Source: Spirogloea muscicola
Taxonomy: Eukaryota; Streptophyta; Zygnematophyceae; Spirogloeales; Spirogloeaceae
Assembly (NCBI GenBank): GCA_009602725.1
Contig: WELB01000080.1
Coordinates: 59,505 to 121,001 of the forward strand
Reading direction: 5' to 3'
DNA: 61,497 nucleotides
Position 1 is the first letter of the stretch. Each line of letters begins with the position of its first letter. The position numbers and the translations under genes are program-made. Shown here piece by piece: positions 11,100 to 22,564 of the stretch. Below the pieces are notes generated by a model. That model searched no databases. It worked only from the letters and a program-made list of their open reading frames with translations, and had not been told where the DNA came from.

Positions 11100-12230
11100 G
11101 CCATCCATTCCTTGTCCATTCCTTTGGGCTGGCCTCTCCCAGCCACCAGTCAATCTGGCCGCGCTTCGATTAGATTTGGGCTTGGCCCCTCGTCACGGCC
11201 ATTGCCGTGAACTGGGAGAGCTGCTCCTTGTCCCAGCCGCGATTGAGAGTGAGAGTAAGCTCATTCGCATGGAGCGAGGGCTGTGAGCATCAAGAGCGAA
11301 GGCGCGCGATGCGCATCAAATTGAAGCGAGGCCAATTCAAGCCAATACATTGTTCAGGCAGAAAATGCAGAAAGTGCAAAGAATGCAGCGCAAGAATTTG
11401 GCTACATGAAATGACGCCCCTGTACTAGGAGGGCCGGAGGTGCCACAGAGCGGGGGGAACCGTGCTGACGGGGGCCATGTCAACTCGACCTGTACCGCTT
11501 GTGGAGCTGCTAGAAGATGAGCTCGCCCATAGAAGAGAGGGGCTGGCAGAAGCCAGCCAAAAAAGACTGGACAATATCCAAAGAGCTCCAACACTAGCTA
11601 GGCATCTAGACAACTAGACATGACGGAACCACACGAAGTTCAATACCCGCGGGTGAGCAACATCAGGTCAGAGTAGCTCGAGGCTGGAAAAGATGCAGCC
11701 GGGCGAGACCCGGAAGCAGCAACAAGAGCACGGCCCGCGCGCGAGTGGACGGCATGAGCGAGTGAGCGTTGAAGGGACACGGAGAGCCGCATCCGGATCT
11801 CTGATCTGCGGCTGCTTAGCAGGGGTTACTGAGTGTCTCGTAGCAGCTTTGTTTCTGTTACTTAGCGCTTCCCCTGGCCCCCTTCTCGTACTCTGTTCAT
11901 TCTTTTTCGGGCTGGTTGTTCCAGCCCCTATTCTCAATGGGCGAGCACTTTCATCCGGAAGGGGGTAAGGAAGCAGCAATGGCAGGAGGGACAAGGTCTG
12001 AAGGAGCCGGAGTGCGAAGGACTAGGACTAAGACATCAGCCACAGAAGAAAGTGCTCGCCTATTGAGAATAGGGGCTGGAAAAGCCAGCCCAAAAAGAAT
12101 CAACAAAGGACGAGGAGGGTGCCAGGGGAAGCGAGAGCGGTGGCTCTTCAAGAAAGTGGCTCTTCCAAAGGCGGCGAGGGCTGTGAAAGCTGACACACGT
12201 GGCGTTGAAGAATAGCGCGATCCCAGCCAA
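11100..12230. repeat. LINE-tail repeat cluster
   Basis: Nested fragments of the same repeat family. 11107-11172 is a close repeat of 925-990. 11300-11370 carries the GCGCGCGATGCGCATC..TTCAGGCAG unit. 11518-11580 and 12050-12110 carry the reverse-oriented stem (GGGGCTGG..CCAGCC). The minus strand at about 11665-11800 reads like the last codons of the LINE protein (compare 56491-56730), and 11890-11955 is a plus-strand 3' tail with GGGCTGG..CCAGCCCCTATTCTCAATGGGCGAGC. No host gene is evident. Confidence 0.65.
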
Positions 12231-12351
12231 GTGTTGCCGGGCCCCCCAGCATCGAGCTGGCTAGCCTTCGCAGTGCCCCGCTTGCCACACTGGTAGGAGG
12301 CGTCAGTCGCCACTCAGCAGCCGCGCGCACCCGCGGCGCAGGCGTCATGCG

Positions 12352-12671
12352 ATGTCCCGCCGCGCCCTCGCCGTCGCGCTCGGCGTCAGCGCGCTGACAG
12401 CCGCCGGGATCCTCCACATCCACCGGGCACAGGTCGAGGAGCGCAAGGTGGCTCGCTTGCCTCCGCTCGGATGCCGTGCCTCCCTGATGGCCTCGGGCTG
12501 CCTGGCATGCCGGCGGTCTCTTACCGTTCAGTGGCCGATCTGGCGCAGAACCTCCACAAGGGCGTCCTCCGGGACAAGGAGCTGTGGAAGAGAAAGCTGC
12601 GCGAGCGAGCTGAGAGGCTCCTAGCCGAGGCTGGGGACGGCCCGGCTGGAGGGAGCACTTCGTCTGCCTAG
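12352..12671 (+). CDS. PET117: PET117-like cytochrome c oxidase assembly factor
   Basis: Two exons, 12352-12447 and 12549-12671 (donor AAG|GTGGCT, acceptor CAG|AACC), join in frame to 72 residues. The start MSRRALAVALGVSALTAAG forms a short N-terminal hydrophobic segment, followed by HIHRAQVEERK and then NLHKGVLRDKELWKRKL. This matches the PET117 plan: MSR start, one membrane-like helix, then a charged helix with a conserved L-x-x-G-V-x-R-D core; human PET117 has 81 residues. Known role: mitochondrial inner-membrane protein needed for complex IV assembly and coupled to heme a synthesis. An out-of-frame ATG lies at 12346, six bases upstream. Small size makes the call depend on the GV-RD core and the architecture. 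Confidence 0.75.
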
Positions 12672-13103
12672 TGCCAGAACCACAAAGGCTGGAGCGAGCA
12701 ACATCTTTTGTTTTTAAACGAAGCACCTCGGTGCTTGGCGACTGATACAACAGAGGTCTTTTCAAACGGGTGAATCCAGACGCTGCCGTTATGGTGGCTA
12801 TGAGACATTTCCTTTCTCACAGGCGTTTGAGCCAACTGGCTGTTAGATGCATGGACACTCATGCAAATTGGCGAGGTCTGACCTCATCTGCCACTAAACC
12901 TGCAGGTTTGATGCTCCTTTCATTACCTGATTAAGAGCTCAGACTTGAGGCAGTCCCCTGCTCTTGTACATTGTATGTGCTAGCCCTCCTCGTCTGTCAA
13001 AGTGCAGACCAAAAGTATGCCCCCTTCAGAACATCGTGGCTGCTACTTCCATCCGTCTAGACCTTGAGTTCAGCAATTGTTATACTTGATCTGCTGTACA
13101 CAG

Positions 13104-14867
13104 CAGCAGCTGGTCGTAGGACAACCGTTTGGAGTTTTGGAGACAACAGCCAAGGTGCGCTTGGCCACCCAAGTGGACAACAAGACTATCAGTATAAACC
13201 TGAGATCGTGAGTGGCTTGCCTACGGATATTGTTTCAATTGCTGCCGGGCAGTACCACTCATTGGCAGTCACATCATCCGGCCAGCTCTGGTCATGGGGC
13301 AGAAACCAGGAGGGCCAACTAGGGCCTAATAGGGAAGGCCTTGCGGAGCCACACCCTGTGCGAGGATTGGAAGGAGTGCATATAGTAGCAGCAGCCGCAT
13401 CAGCAGTCGTGAGTATGGCTATCAGCAAGGATGGAGATTTGTGGTCTTGGGGAACGTCAAAGAGGGGTCAGCTTGGACTTGGAGAGTATGTCACAGAAAC
13501 TTCTGTACCCCAGAGAATTGAGCCATTGAGAGGAGTTGCGCAGGTGCACTCTCTAAGTACGTACATCTCCACCTCGAATTAGCTTCTCTGTGGCCTTCTG
13601 CTAATGCTTGCACACCTTGCAAGTATGAGATACCTCATGGTTGTGATCATTCCCTGTGAGTGTGTACTTTGCTGTGATCAAGCATGCATTCTCAATTCTT
13701 GCACCAAGGAACGGGAAGCTTCTTACAACATACCTCCCGACTTAGCTGCCCACTCCTTCCTCCCAGGTTGCCCTCGGCTGGGGCCACGCGCTGGCTTGCA
13801 CAGTTCATGGTCAGCTTTACGGCTGGGGTTATGCTGACCAGGGGAGGCTTCCCCTATACTCTGACACATTCAGAGCAGCTGCAAGAAACTGCCATGACAA
13901 TGTGGGCAATGGAATCTCATCTTTGACTAAGGAAGAAGCTGATGCAGCATCTCAGCATCTGGCTGCGGAAGTGGGCATGGAGAAGCTGTACTGGACCCCT
14001 CAGCGCTCTGAGTTCTTCCTTGGTGTAGATGTGGCAGCTGTTGCTTGTGGCATGGACCACTCCTTGATTCTGAGCGGTAAATACATGTGGTGGACATGAT
14101 TCCTACTTTCCCACTCTAATCCTAATCGTGGTTTGCGTTTGGTGTGCAAGGCACAGCCTCTTCATATGTCGCATGCTTCATACATAATGTTTGCCAGACC
14201 TATCTAACATCACTGTCATTAGATTGCTGCTGTCCGGGACGGGACTAGGTTACAGTGTTGTGTATCGTTGACTTGTCTCTCATGTGTCTCCTTTTCGACC
14301 TTTTAACAATCGTGGATATTGACTTTTCATCCTTATGCAGAGGCTGGGGATTTGTACACCCTTGGCGATAACAGTCTTGGACAGCTTGGGAAGGGCAGAC
14401 ACGTGCCAGCTTCAGATATTGTCCGTCCAGTTCCAGGTCTGCAGGTACATCATGCAGCTGCAGGGCTTGGTCATTCTTTGGTTATAGCAAGGCAGGCTCC
14501 AACAGGCGGAATTAATCCATTGACAGATCTTGCTTCCACAAAGACAGGCCAGAAGGTCTTCTCCTGGGGTTGGAACCAGGCCTTGCAATTAGGCAGAAGT
14601 AATGAAAAGGCGGAGGACACCCCTGGCGAGATTGAGGGCTTGGATGGTGTCATCGTGAGAAGTCTGAGTGGGGATCGAGTGCATAGCTTGGCTGTGACTA
14701 ACAGCAAAGAATTATGGACCTGGGGCTCTGGTCATGGAGGTCGCTTGGGTCATGGGAGCTCCAGAGACGAGCCTGCACCACTTCCAGTGGAAGGCTTGAT
14801 GGATCATCAAGTGCTAGGTGGTGCCTGTGGTCTTGACCACACTCTTGTACTGACTCAGCCCAAGTGA
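13104..14867 (+). CDS. RCC1-repeat beta-propeller protein (5' end unresolved)
   Basis: Three exons are clear: 13104 to about 13541, about 13767-14075, and 14340-14867. RCC1 blades: VWSFGDNSQGALGH, LWSWGRNQEGQLGPN, LWSWGTSKRGQLGLG, LYGWGYADQGRLP, LYTLGDNSLGQLGKG, VFSWGWNQALQLG and LWTWGSGHGGRLGHG, with HSLAVTSSG, GHALACTV and DHTLVLTQ strands between. Seven blades make a complete propeller. It lacks the GWRHT tryptophan triad and so is not a UV-B receptor; RCC1-family members act as exchange factors or scaffolds, and the specific role cannot be told. A first exon upstream of 13104 is needed; the ATG at 13064 lies in intron-like sequence. It lies about 6.5 kb from UVR8 in opposite orientation. 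Confidence 0.85.
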
Positions 14868-15435
14868 ACAGTTGTTACATGCCTCTTAGGATATGTCTCA
14901 TGCAGCATGCTATCCAGCTATGTAAATTCACCTAAAACTGTTGTCAACGAGCCTGTCTCGAGGCAGGAAGCGAGTTGTACAAGGAAAGACCTAAAAGAAC
15001 TTATATTAGTGCGAGAGCACTTGGTGACCTGGCCTCCAGTTGCTGCGAAATCGGCCAGCAGGCTTGGCCACCTGCTCATCAGAGCGCTTCTTTAGGCCCT
15101 TTCTTCTTGCTTCTTTAGGCCAGAGCGCCTTGGGAGCGAGCCTAGTGGGGCGGTCATGGTGGCCAAGCTGGGGCTATGTCACTTGCGAGACCTGCAGTTG
15201 CTTGGGTGCCCTTGTGCGTGTGCCTATCAATTTTGCATCGGCTTCAATTATACCTTGGGATCTAATCTGTTCGATCTAGCTACTTAAACCGTGGGCTTCT
15301 GCGTCAGGAGGCAATGATGTGGATCAGCCAAGCCCAGAGAGAAGGCCCGAACGGCCTTGGTGTGCAACTTGCTGCTGGTGAAGGGGCCAGCCAGGACGAG
15401 GCGGCCTGCCCAGCGACGCGAGCAGCTTCCACGCT
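14868..15435. other. Intergenic, no gene recognised
   Basis: 3' flank of the RCC1 gene. 15090-15130 has two copies of a short TTCTTTAGGCC phrase. From about 15440 LINE-tail-like sequence begins. Nothing else was recognised. Confidence 0.4.
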
Positions 15436-15439
15436 CTTG

Positions 15440-16850
15440 TGCTCGGGGTCTTTTGGACTGGCCTTGCCCAGTCAACACCTTCTCCTGAAAGAGCCTCGTC
15501 TAGGCGGTTGATACTCCTTCTCCAATCTATTTGGGCTGGCCTTTCACAGCCATTGCCCCCTCTTGGAGTAGCTTCTTGTTCCCGGCAGGGTTTTCGAACT
15601 TGGACCTTGCACAATCTCTTCAGGCTGCCCTTCGCCTGGCGGTGTGGTTCCAACGCTCCCTAGCTACGGATATCAAGACCAATCCAAGGAGTCTGGCACG
15701 TCTCACATCAGCTCGCAACGCCTGGGGCAATGGATTGGCTCACCACACACGCAATCCACAACGCGTTCAAAATCAGCCCTGAAGCATTCCGGACGCTTCT
15801 CCAGCTGTTCCTGGGCCTGCCCCCGACCTGCCTAATTGGAGTGACTCAGTGTGAGTGTGGCTTCCGTGCGGAGAGCGGAGACCTAGCCACCCACATGCTG
15901 CGGTGTCCCACAGGCCCTGAGGTGGTGGGCGTCCACAATTTCCTCCGAGACGCCCTGGCGGGCTTGATGCGCGACGCCGGTTACCGCGCCATTGTGGAAG
16001 TAGGCAATGTAATGCCCATCACCACGGATTCCCATGGTCGCCATCACCGTCGCACCCTGGACATTGTGGGTGTACAACCTGGCGGAGGCCCACGAGCCTT
16101 GGTGGATGTGGTGGTGACCGAGGCATACAAGAGTTCCGCTTCCACAAACATTGCTGGCCACGCAGTGGGAGGTGCTGAGCAGAGAAAGCTCCGACACTAC
16201 TCTGACTACCCCCGCAGCGACCACCTTCTCCCGGCCGCAATCGACACTTTCGGCTGCTTGGGTCCTCGCTTCCATACCCTACTTGAGAACATAGCGAGTC
16301 TGGGATATGCACGACGCGAGGATATGCTTCCAGCCCAGATGGGTATGCCGGCTGCCTATGTGTCATTTTTGCGACGTCGAGTGTCAGCTTGTCTGCAGCG
16401 AGCTCAGGCTCATGCGTTGCATCAGAAAGCTGGTCGAGCCTTGGCTGGTAGTTCGAGAGCTTGTCGATTGCCATCCGGTATTCGAGCATCAGTTAGCGAC
16501 CTCTATGTGCTGACTCGTGGTTACTGAGCGGGTCGGCTTAGCAGCAGGTGACCTGCATTTGTCAATGTGCTTGCCTTTGTACTTGGCCACACATGGCCTC
16601 CCCATCTCTTAATACACACATCCCCTAGCTACGGCGTCCATACGCGAGCAGGCCGTGCCATGGCTGCTGCCTCTGGGACTGCCTCTTTCCCTGCAGCGAG
16701 CTATTTGTAGTCCTTTTTCGGCACCTTTTTGCTTTGGAACATTGTCCAAATTTTTTAGGCTGGCTTTGCCAGCTCCTCTTCTCCATGGGCGAGTACTTCG
16801 ATCTTTCGCTGCTACCGTCTCCCCTTAGAAGCGCGTCTCTCGTGTCCGGC
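15440..16850 (+). mobile_element. RLE-type non-LTR retrotransposon, 5'-truncated C-terminal copy (subfamily A)
   Basis: An open frame 15730-16527 keeps 265 codons of the C-terminal part of the LINE protein: a cysteine/histidine motif (CECGF..DLATHMLRC), LRDAL, then R-T-L-D, 14 residues, D-V-V-V-T, followed by EQRKLRHYSDYP. The D-x14-D spacing with downstream K/Y residues resembles the PD-(D/E)XK endonuclease of R2/NeSL-type LINEs (inference by pattern). It ends TRGY-stop at 16527. The 3' tail GAGCGGGTC..CTTGCCTTTGTACTTGGCC matches the end of the copy at 27-31 kb, and about 16720-16800 carries the GGCTGGC..GCCAGC stem. 15535-15560 holds another stem copy, so the 5' flank is itself repeat debris. 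Confidence 0.8.
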
Positions 16851-17720
16851 TAATTAATTGGCCTATTCCGACTTGCGGCTATTACTCAAGGGTTCCTCGT
16901 GGGCATCTGTTTTAGGCAATTCTTAATGCTGAGTGGTCATGTTGCGGCTGTTGCCATCATGCTAGCGACAGGCAACGGCGGCCCCAAGCGGGCTGCCCCG
17001 ATGCGCAACAGCCCGGGGCCTGGCCGGTTCGGCGCAACCGTCGGGCTGGGGCGCTCCAACTGCTGGCCTCGTCGTCGGGCGGCTCCACCAAAAGCCATGT
17101 GTAGAGTAGGCGCGCGGGTGCGCATGAAATGAGAGAAGAAAGTGCCCGCCCATTGAGAAGAGGGGCTGGCAAAGCCAACCCAAAAAGAATGGACAATGTT
17201 GAAAGCCAAAGAAAGAAGTGCCGAAAAAGGACTACACTACAAAGTGCAAGATGGTGCAGAGGGAGATGCAGATGGATGCTCAGAATCCATGTGTGAGCAA
17301 CAGCAGATCAGAGTGAGAGGGATGCAAGTCAAGCGACAGCGCTGCTCAAACAAAAGCTACTGCAGAGATTGCAAACAGTAGTGCTACACCAGGCGGAGCC
17401 CTACGCCTATCCTATGCTAGTGGAGGAAGAGGGATTGTTGCTCGAGCCAGCTGAAGGGGCTTCTGAAACACAATTTTCTCACGAACACCGTTAAGCAGAT
17501 CCGACAGGCTAATCTGGGGAGCCGGAGCACGATACAAGCGGCCTGGCTCAGTGCGCGCGCAGCACGCTGCTGTATTGGGGGCTCTGCAGTAAACCTGGAT
17601 TGGGGGCTATGCAGATAGTACAAAGTCGGTCCAGTAATATGCAACGAAGGCCTGCAGAATGCTAGTATGCTCCAAGCTCCCCCCCCGACTATGACGACGA
17701 GCGTCAACAAGCTGGTCTGA
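16850..17720. repeat. Repeat debris, no host gene
   Basis: 17100-17200 carries GCGCGCGGGTGCGCATGAAATGAG followed by the reverse-oriented stem unit (GAGAAGAGGGGCTGGC..GCCAACCC..AATGGACAATG). The rest (17200-17720) has no recognisable product. Confidence 0.45.
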
Positions 17721-17739
17721 ATGCTGGAGATACGGAGGA

Positions 17740-17827
17740 ACACTTACCGGGGCGTGGGAGGGGGGTCAGTCCGCCCACGCTTGCATGCCAGACCACTGGA
17801 TCAGAGCCCGCCCGGCCCCCGCCCATC

Positions 17828-17864
<37 letters not shown>

Positions 17865-18120
17865 AGCCGCGGCCGCTGGCCCGCCACCGCGCGCCCGTGC
17901 AGCCCCGCGTTGAAGCTTGTGCGCTTACATTGCGCCTGGGTGCCACGCTCGGCCCGGCTGACGGGTCCAGGAGGCGAGAGTGCGTTCAAATTGCACTGCA
18001 ACAAGGGGGCCCACAGCTCTATCCGGCACTTGTGGCGGACGTACACGAGAATTTGGAACGCTGCAGCGCAGTCAGGAGATCCACGAAGGCTATCTGGACC
18101 AGTGAGGCATCTTAGACCTC
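17740..18120 (+). promoter_or_regulatory. CCG-repeat island, likely start region of the following membrane-protein gene
   Basis: (CCG)n run at about 17835-17868 inside a GC-rich island like those before other genes. A plus frame from 17721 stays open to 18185 but shows no family match; it may include a first exon of the gene below. 18186-18970 shows nothing recognisable and is probably intron or 5' flank. Confidence 0.35.
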
Positions 18121-18984
18121 TGGAAAGTAAGAATTGGGCAGAACTTGCTTTGACAGCTGGCAGTTACGTAGAGCCCACTGACTAGTGTCACTGCCGGGCA
18201 CTGTGTTGGTGCGTCTTGAGCATCTTACTTGTGATGGTGTAGACGCAGAGTTTAGTATCTAGAAGTGTTTTTCGTATGTTGCTCGCCGCACAACATCAGT
18301 ACTGAGCATAAGTTGAACTGGATGTGTGCTGGTTGCTGCTGAACAACTTCAGCGATGCAGATCTCTTGACCGCTTGAGTCGCTTGAGCTACCTTCAACTC
18401 TTACACGAGAAGAGAGAAGGAAAGAAGGGGACATACACCAACGCTGCCACACACAAGCCGTCAAGCAGTCAGTGATCAGATTGATTAGTAACAGGAGTCT
18501 ATCAAGGCAAGCACAGATCCCTTTTATGACTCATCATTAGACTACTGCTATTCTCTTTCATCCAAAGAGGTGCATGCTGTGCCAGCTGAGTGCAGCACGG
18601 GTGAGCTTATGACGCTCTGGAGTGCTTTCAAGATGCTGGTGCTGTAACTCTATGACCTCAACTACAGCCAGGGTCAAAGTATGCAGCTTCATGCTCAGTG
18701 GCCTACACGACTACATTGTATTTACTTCATTCACCCTGCAGATCCTTTCTCCCGATAGGAGCCGCTATCAAGGCCTTTGAAGATATGCGTTTTTCATGAA
18801 GACCTGCTCACAGAACCAAGTCAGCTAGAGGGCTGGGGTTCACTTGCCAGCTGTGCTTGAAGCACGACCTCAGTTGTGCTCCACTTCATGTGCTAGCCAC
18901 CTCCAGCAAGCATGTCAAAGAGCGGCCTTGACTTTACTTAGGATTGTGTCAACTGCTTAGCATCTAGCCACTGTGGCCAGATCG

Positions 18985-21900
18985 ACTTCATTGACTTCTG
19001 GCTTCAGAATGTACGAGAAAGAAATGGACCCAACATCATCAAGTTACTGGTACTCTGCCTGCCTCACTGGCTTTGTCGGCCTCTTACTTGCTGTTGGGCT
19101 CGCCATTCTGGGCCTCTTAGCAGCAGCAGTCTTATGCACAAGTCACTGCCTTGCAAGCTCTGGCAGCACGAGAATGCCTCAGAGAAAACATCTGCAAGAC
19201 GATAGCAAAGGTAAGAGGCAATGACCAAGACTCACAACTCCTGCTGTATAATGCTTACGGAGTCGGTTCTGATCACAGTGCAAGCAATACTGTTCTGCAT
19301 GCAATCTGCCGTACCAGCTGATAGCGAAGATGCACACTGCTGAACATGATAGGAGTAAAGGGCAGCCTCGCCAACGAGGTCTTGATATAAGCGCAAGAAA
19401 TTGTGACCCTGAATCCAGTGTAATATACATTGCATTGTAGTTGCAGATCGGCCAGCAAGGGTTCTGCTCAGGGGCGGAGTCTGGATGGCCACTTTGTATT
19501 TCTGCGGGGCAGTATGTGCAGCAGTCGGCAGCTTCCTCGTTGTTATACAGGGCGCAGCTATCGAGAACCGGGTCTTTGGTGCCGTACATGTGGTCCTTGA
19601 CATGACCGAGGGTACATCGAAGGCGAGAACTCAACCTTTTCCCACTCAATGTGGCTATCGTATTGCCAGCTGGACTATTTTTCACCCTTTCTGTACTAAG
19701 AATTTATTTGAGCAACAGGCTTGCGACCTCTTGCTGTAAGCACAGTTCTTATGAGGATTAGGATTTATATTTATATGCTGTTATTTATTGGTAATACTGC
19801 AATTAGGATTTATATTTATATGCTGTTATTTATTGGTAATACTGCACTAAGTCCTCTGACTTCACTCCATATATATATTCTGTGACAGACCCTTACGAAC
19901 GTATCTGCAGTCCTCCAAGACACAAGCATTGGCATGTCGACACTTGGCGTGAACAGAAGTGAAGCAAGTAAAGTCACAGAGCTGGCAAAGCAGCTGGGGA
20001 GCACCAGCAAGAAGGTCAGAAGTGTTGCTGATTTCATTGATCAAAAGGTGAGCCAGTGGCGTCCGTGTTCCACATGAAGTGTCACTGGACGTTGTTCTGG
20101 AAAATGGGAAGTAGTTGCGACATTATTGCATCAAGAACCTTGGAGAGGAAATGCCAACGGCACTTTGAAGGGCAGATCAAAATTACGTTTATTGCATGTG
20201 CCACATGCATAAGCATGCATCACGATCAAGCACTTGGTGTGACAACGACTACAATTACGCGATATTCAGCAAGTTGGATTGAGGGATGCCAAGTAAATGA
20301 TACATCAACACCTACATATTTCAGACGCATCCAGTCCTGAAAGCCAGCTTTCCTCATGCTAAGCTCTTATGACATGGCATGCGAGTGGTTCTGGAAACTA
20401 AGGAGGTCAATTGTTTCTTGACAGGGCATCAGGTCCACGTTATACTGCAGTATCTTGCAATTGCCGTGGTTGCCCTGGCAGTCATTACTTTGTTGACTCT
20501 CATTGGCCCCAGCCTCTGCCAGTCCAATTTCTCTAAGATACTCAATGCCGTCAATGTCCTTGGATTGCTTCTGGCTAGTACTTGGTTCCTTCTTTATGGG
20601 ACATCCATAATATTGACGACCGTTGTGAAAGACTCGTGCACAGGTCAGAGAGGATTTGCCTAACTTTCTACTATCATCTATAAACTATTTCTCATAGGTG
20701 CACACCTAGATTGGCAATTGTCCTGCTCTTAGAAGTGTCATCTTGTGTTACATTCATCAGTATATGAGCTCAGATGATGGAGGTCGAGGTTGATGGTGAT
20801 ATTGTTTGGTTCGTTTGGTCTGATGTATGTGTCAGAAGTCAAAGAAGATCCTCCATGGCTACCTTGCACTGCCAAGTCCTTCCTACTGTATCCCTCTTCT
20901 GGCTAGATACAAGTTTGACTTGGCGTCTTTTTTGCTTCTGATTTTTGGCTTCTCAAGGCATGGCCCGATATGACAATATGTGGCACCATGGTGCTGAAGA
21001 CAAACGGATGCCTGTGGCAGCAACATGGGATGAATTCATGCCCTGTCAGAAGCTCAACCGCACCAAGCAAATACTCGCCGATGGGGAAAGTGCAGTTAGC
21101 AAGTCTGTTAACTCTCAAGAACCTGCCTATAGTCATTTTGTCAATCTGCATGATTGCTACTGCCTTGTGAAGCTTTTGTCGACAATGTCATTTTATGTTT
21201 AGCTCATGAGCATCACCACTGCGTGACCGAGATTAGCCCGCACATGCATCAGGGTCTCGACCCGCTTACATGTACAGCGTTGGCCCTATTCTGTAATGTA
21301 AGCATTGGAAATGGTCCGTGCTTGTGCAGCTTAATTCTGACACTTGACAAACACATTACCACCTATGTCACTGACGCCGAAGGACTTGGTTTGCATACGG
21401 GGATCCGACCTCTTTGTGACCCCTTCTATCAACCAGGGACTAACTCGACTTCGATTGACAACCACATCAGTGCAAGTCCAAAGATGCCTGGTATACCTCC
21501 CAGGAATTCTCAAAATTGCAGTGACTTTGTCCAATTTATTGAGGAGTACAAGGTAATTCAAGCCTTGATGTATTGTCGTCAAGCTTGAAAGCTATTCGCT
21601 TTCCAATGCAAGCTTGAATGCTGCCCACGCACACTGATGTACATGGCCCGCTCAATGGCCTGTCTACTGCAGCTTCTCTGAGAAGTATGTGCGACTTTCA
21701 TTACTGGCCTAGTTGTAAATTGATGTGCAAGATCGCCATTGTGGCTTTGTGCAGGCTGTGGCCGCACAGGCTGGTCAGAGCGGTATAAGTGGGTTGACAG
21801 CAGAGCAGGTTATAAATTCTGCCATGCGAATTAGCCATCTTGTAGCAGTTGTTCCAAACATCACCAGTCTGCTGAAGTGCAAGCCTGTGACAAGTATCAT

Positions 21901-22241
21901 GGAGTATCTGATAAACAGCGAATGCAAGAAGCTGACAGGTAAGTCTGCCAGTGGACATATCTCAAATCAGGTCACATATATGGTGGAATGGCACGGAGAC
22001 ATGTATGATTAAGTCACAGACACGCATATCTCTGACTCCTGTAGATGAGGTTGACTCTCCTGCTGAGATTGTTTTCTTGTGGATGCCTTCAACAGGTCTA
22101 TTGCATGTGATGACGCTCTTGCTACTCGTCACAGCCACAGCAACTACTTTTACATTTTGTCACCTATTGCTGCTGCTGATCTGGAGCAGGCTTCCTAAGC
22201 AGCAAGCTTGTCATGATCAAGTGGCCCCACCACGACCATGA
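18985..22241 (+). CDS. Plant-type multipass membrane protein (prominin/tweety-like plan), 5' end unresolved
   Basis: Exon segments in order, with approximate ends: 18985-19210, 19482-19600, 19885-20047, 20425-20641, 20955-21115, 21400-21552, 21756-21940, 22045-22241. Transmembrane helices: LTGFVGLLLAVGLAILGLLA, the next exon (FCGAVCAAVGSFLVVIQG), YLAIAVVALAVITLLTLIG, VLGLLLASTWFLLYG, and the last exon (LLHVMTLLLLVTATATTF). Between them lie coiled-coil-like and Cys-containing loops (TLTNVSAVLQDTSIG; WDEFMPCQKLNRT; NCSDFVQFIEEY). The order of two helices, a long loop, two helices, a long Cys-rich loop and a final helix matches the plant family of Arabidopsis At2g12400/At2g25270, whose function is poorly known. 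Asn-x-Ser/Thr sites in the loops suit an extracellular or lumenal face. It converges on TRM7, with 323 bp between the stops. Confidence 0.65.
19757..19846. repeat. 45-bp perfect tandem duplication
   Basis: Two adjacent copies of a 45-bp AT-rich unit beginning ATTAGGATTTATATTTATAT and ending TAATACTGCA (19757-19801 and 19802-19846), apparently identical. It lies in the intron between the second and third recognised exon segments of the membrane-protein gene. Identity suggests a very recent duplication. Confidence 0.9.
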
Positions 22242-22564
22242 CATGTCAGAGACACAGTAGACAGGAATTATCATTGACGTGTCGTCCACTGCACAGGGGA
22301 CAGTCTCTTCCCACGACCAGAGTCAAAGACAGAGCTACTTAAGTGTAAGATGCACGCAACTTGTCAAAGCAATGATCATGATCTGCTATGCATTCTCTTG
22401 CCCATGCCCTGCTGCCTGTACTTCAGATACGCCTCGTGAAGGTGCTGTGCCATTGTAGCAACTATTCACTCTGACATCTAATCAATGACATTTGGTATTG
22501 AAGTAGCCCCTCATCAAATTATATGTGACTACATGCACGGGTTCGAAATATTCCAGAGAATTAA

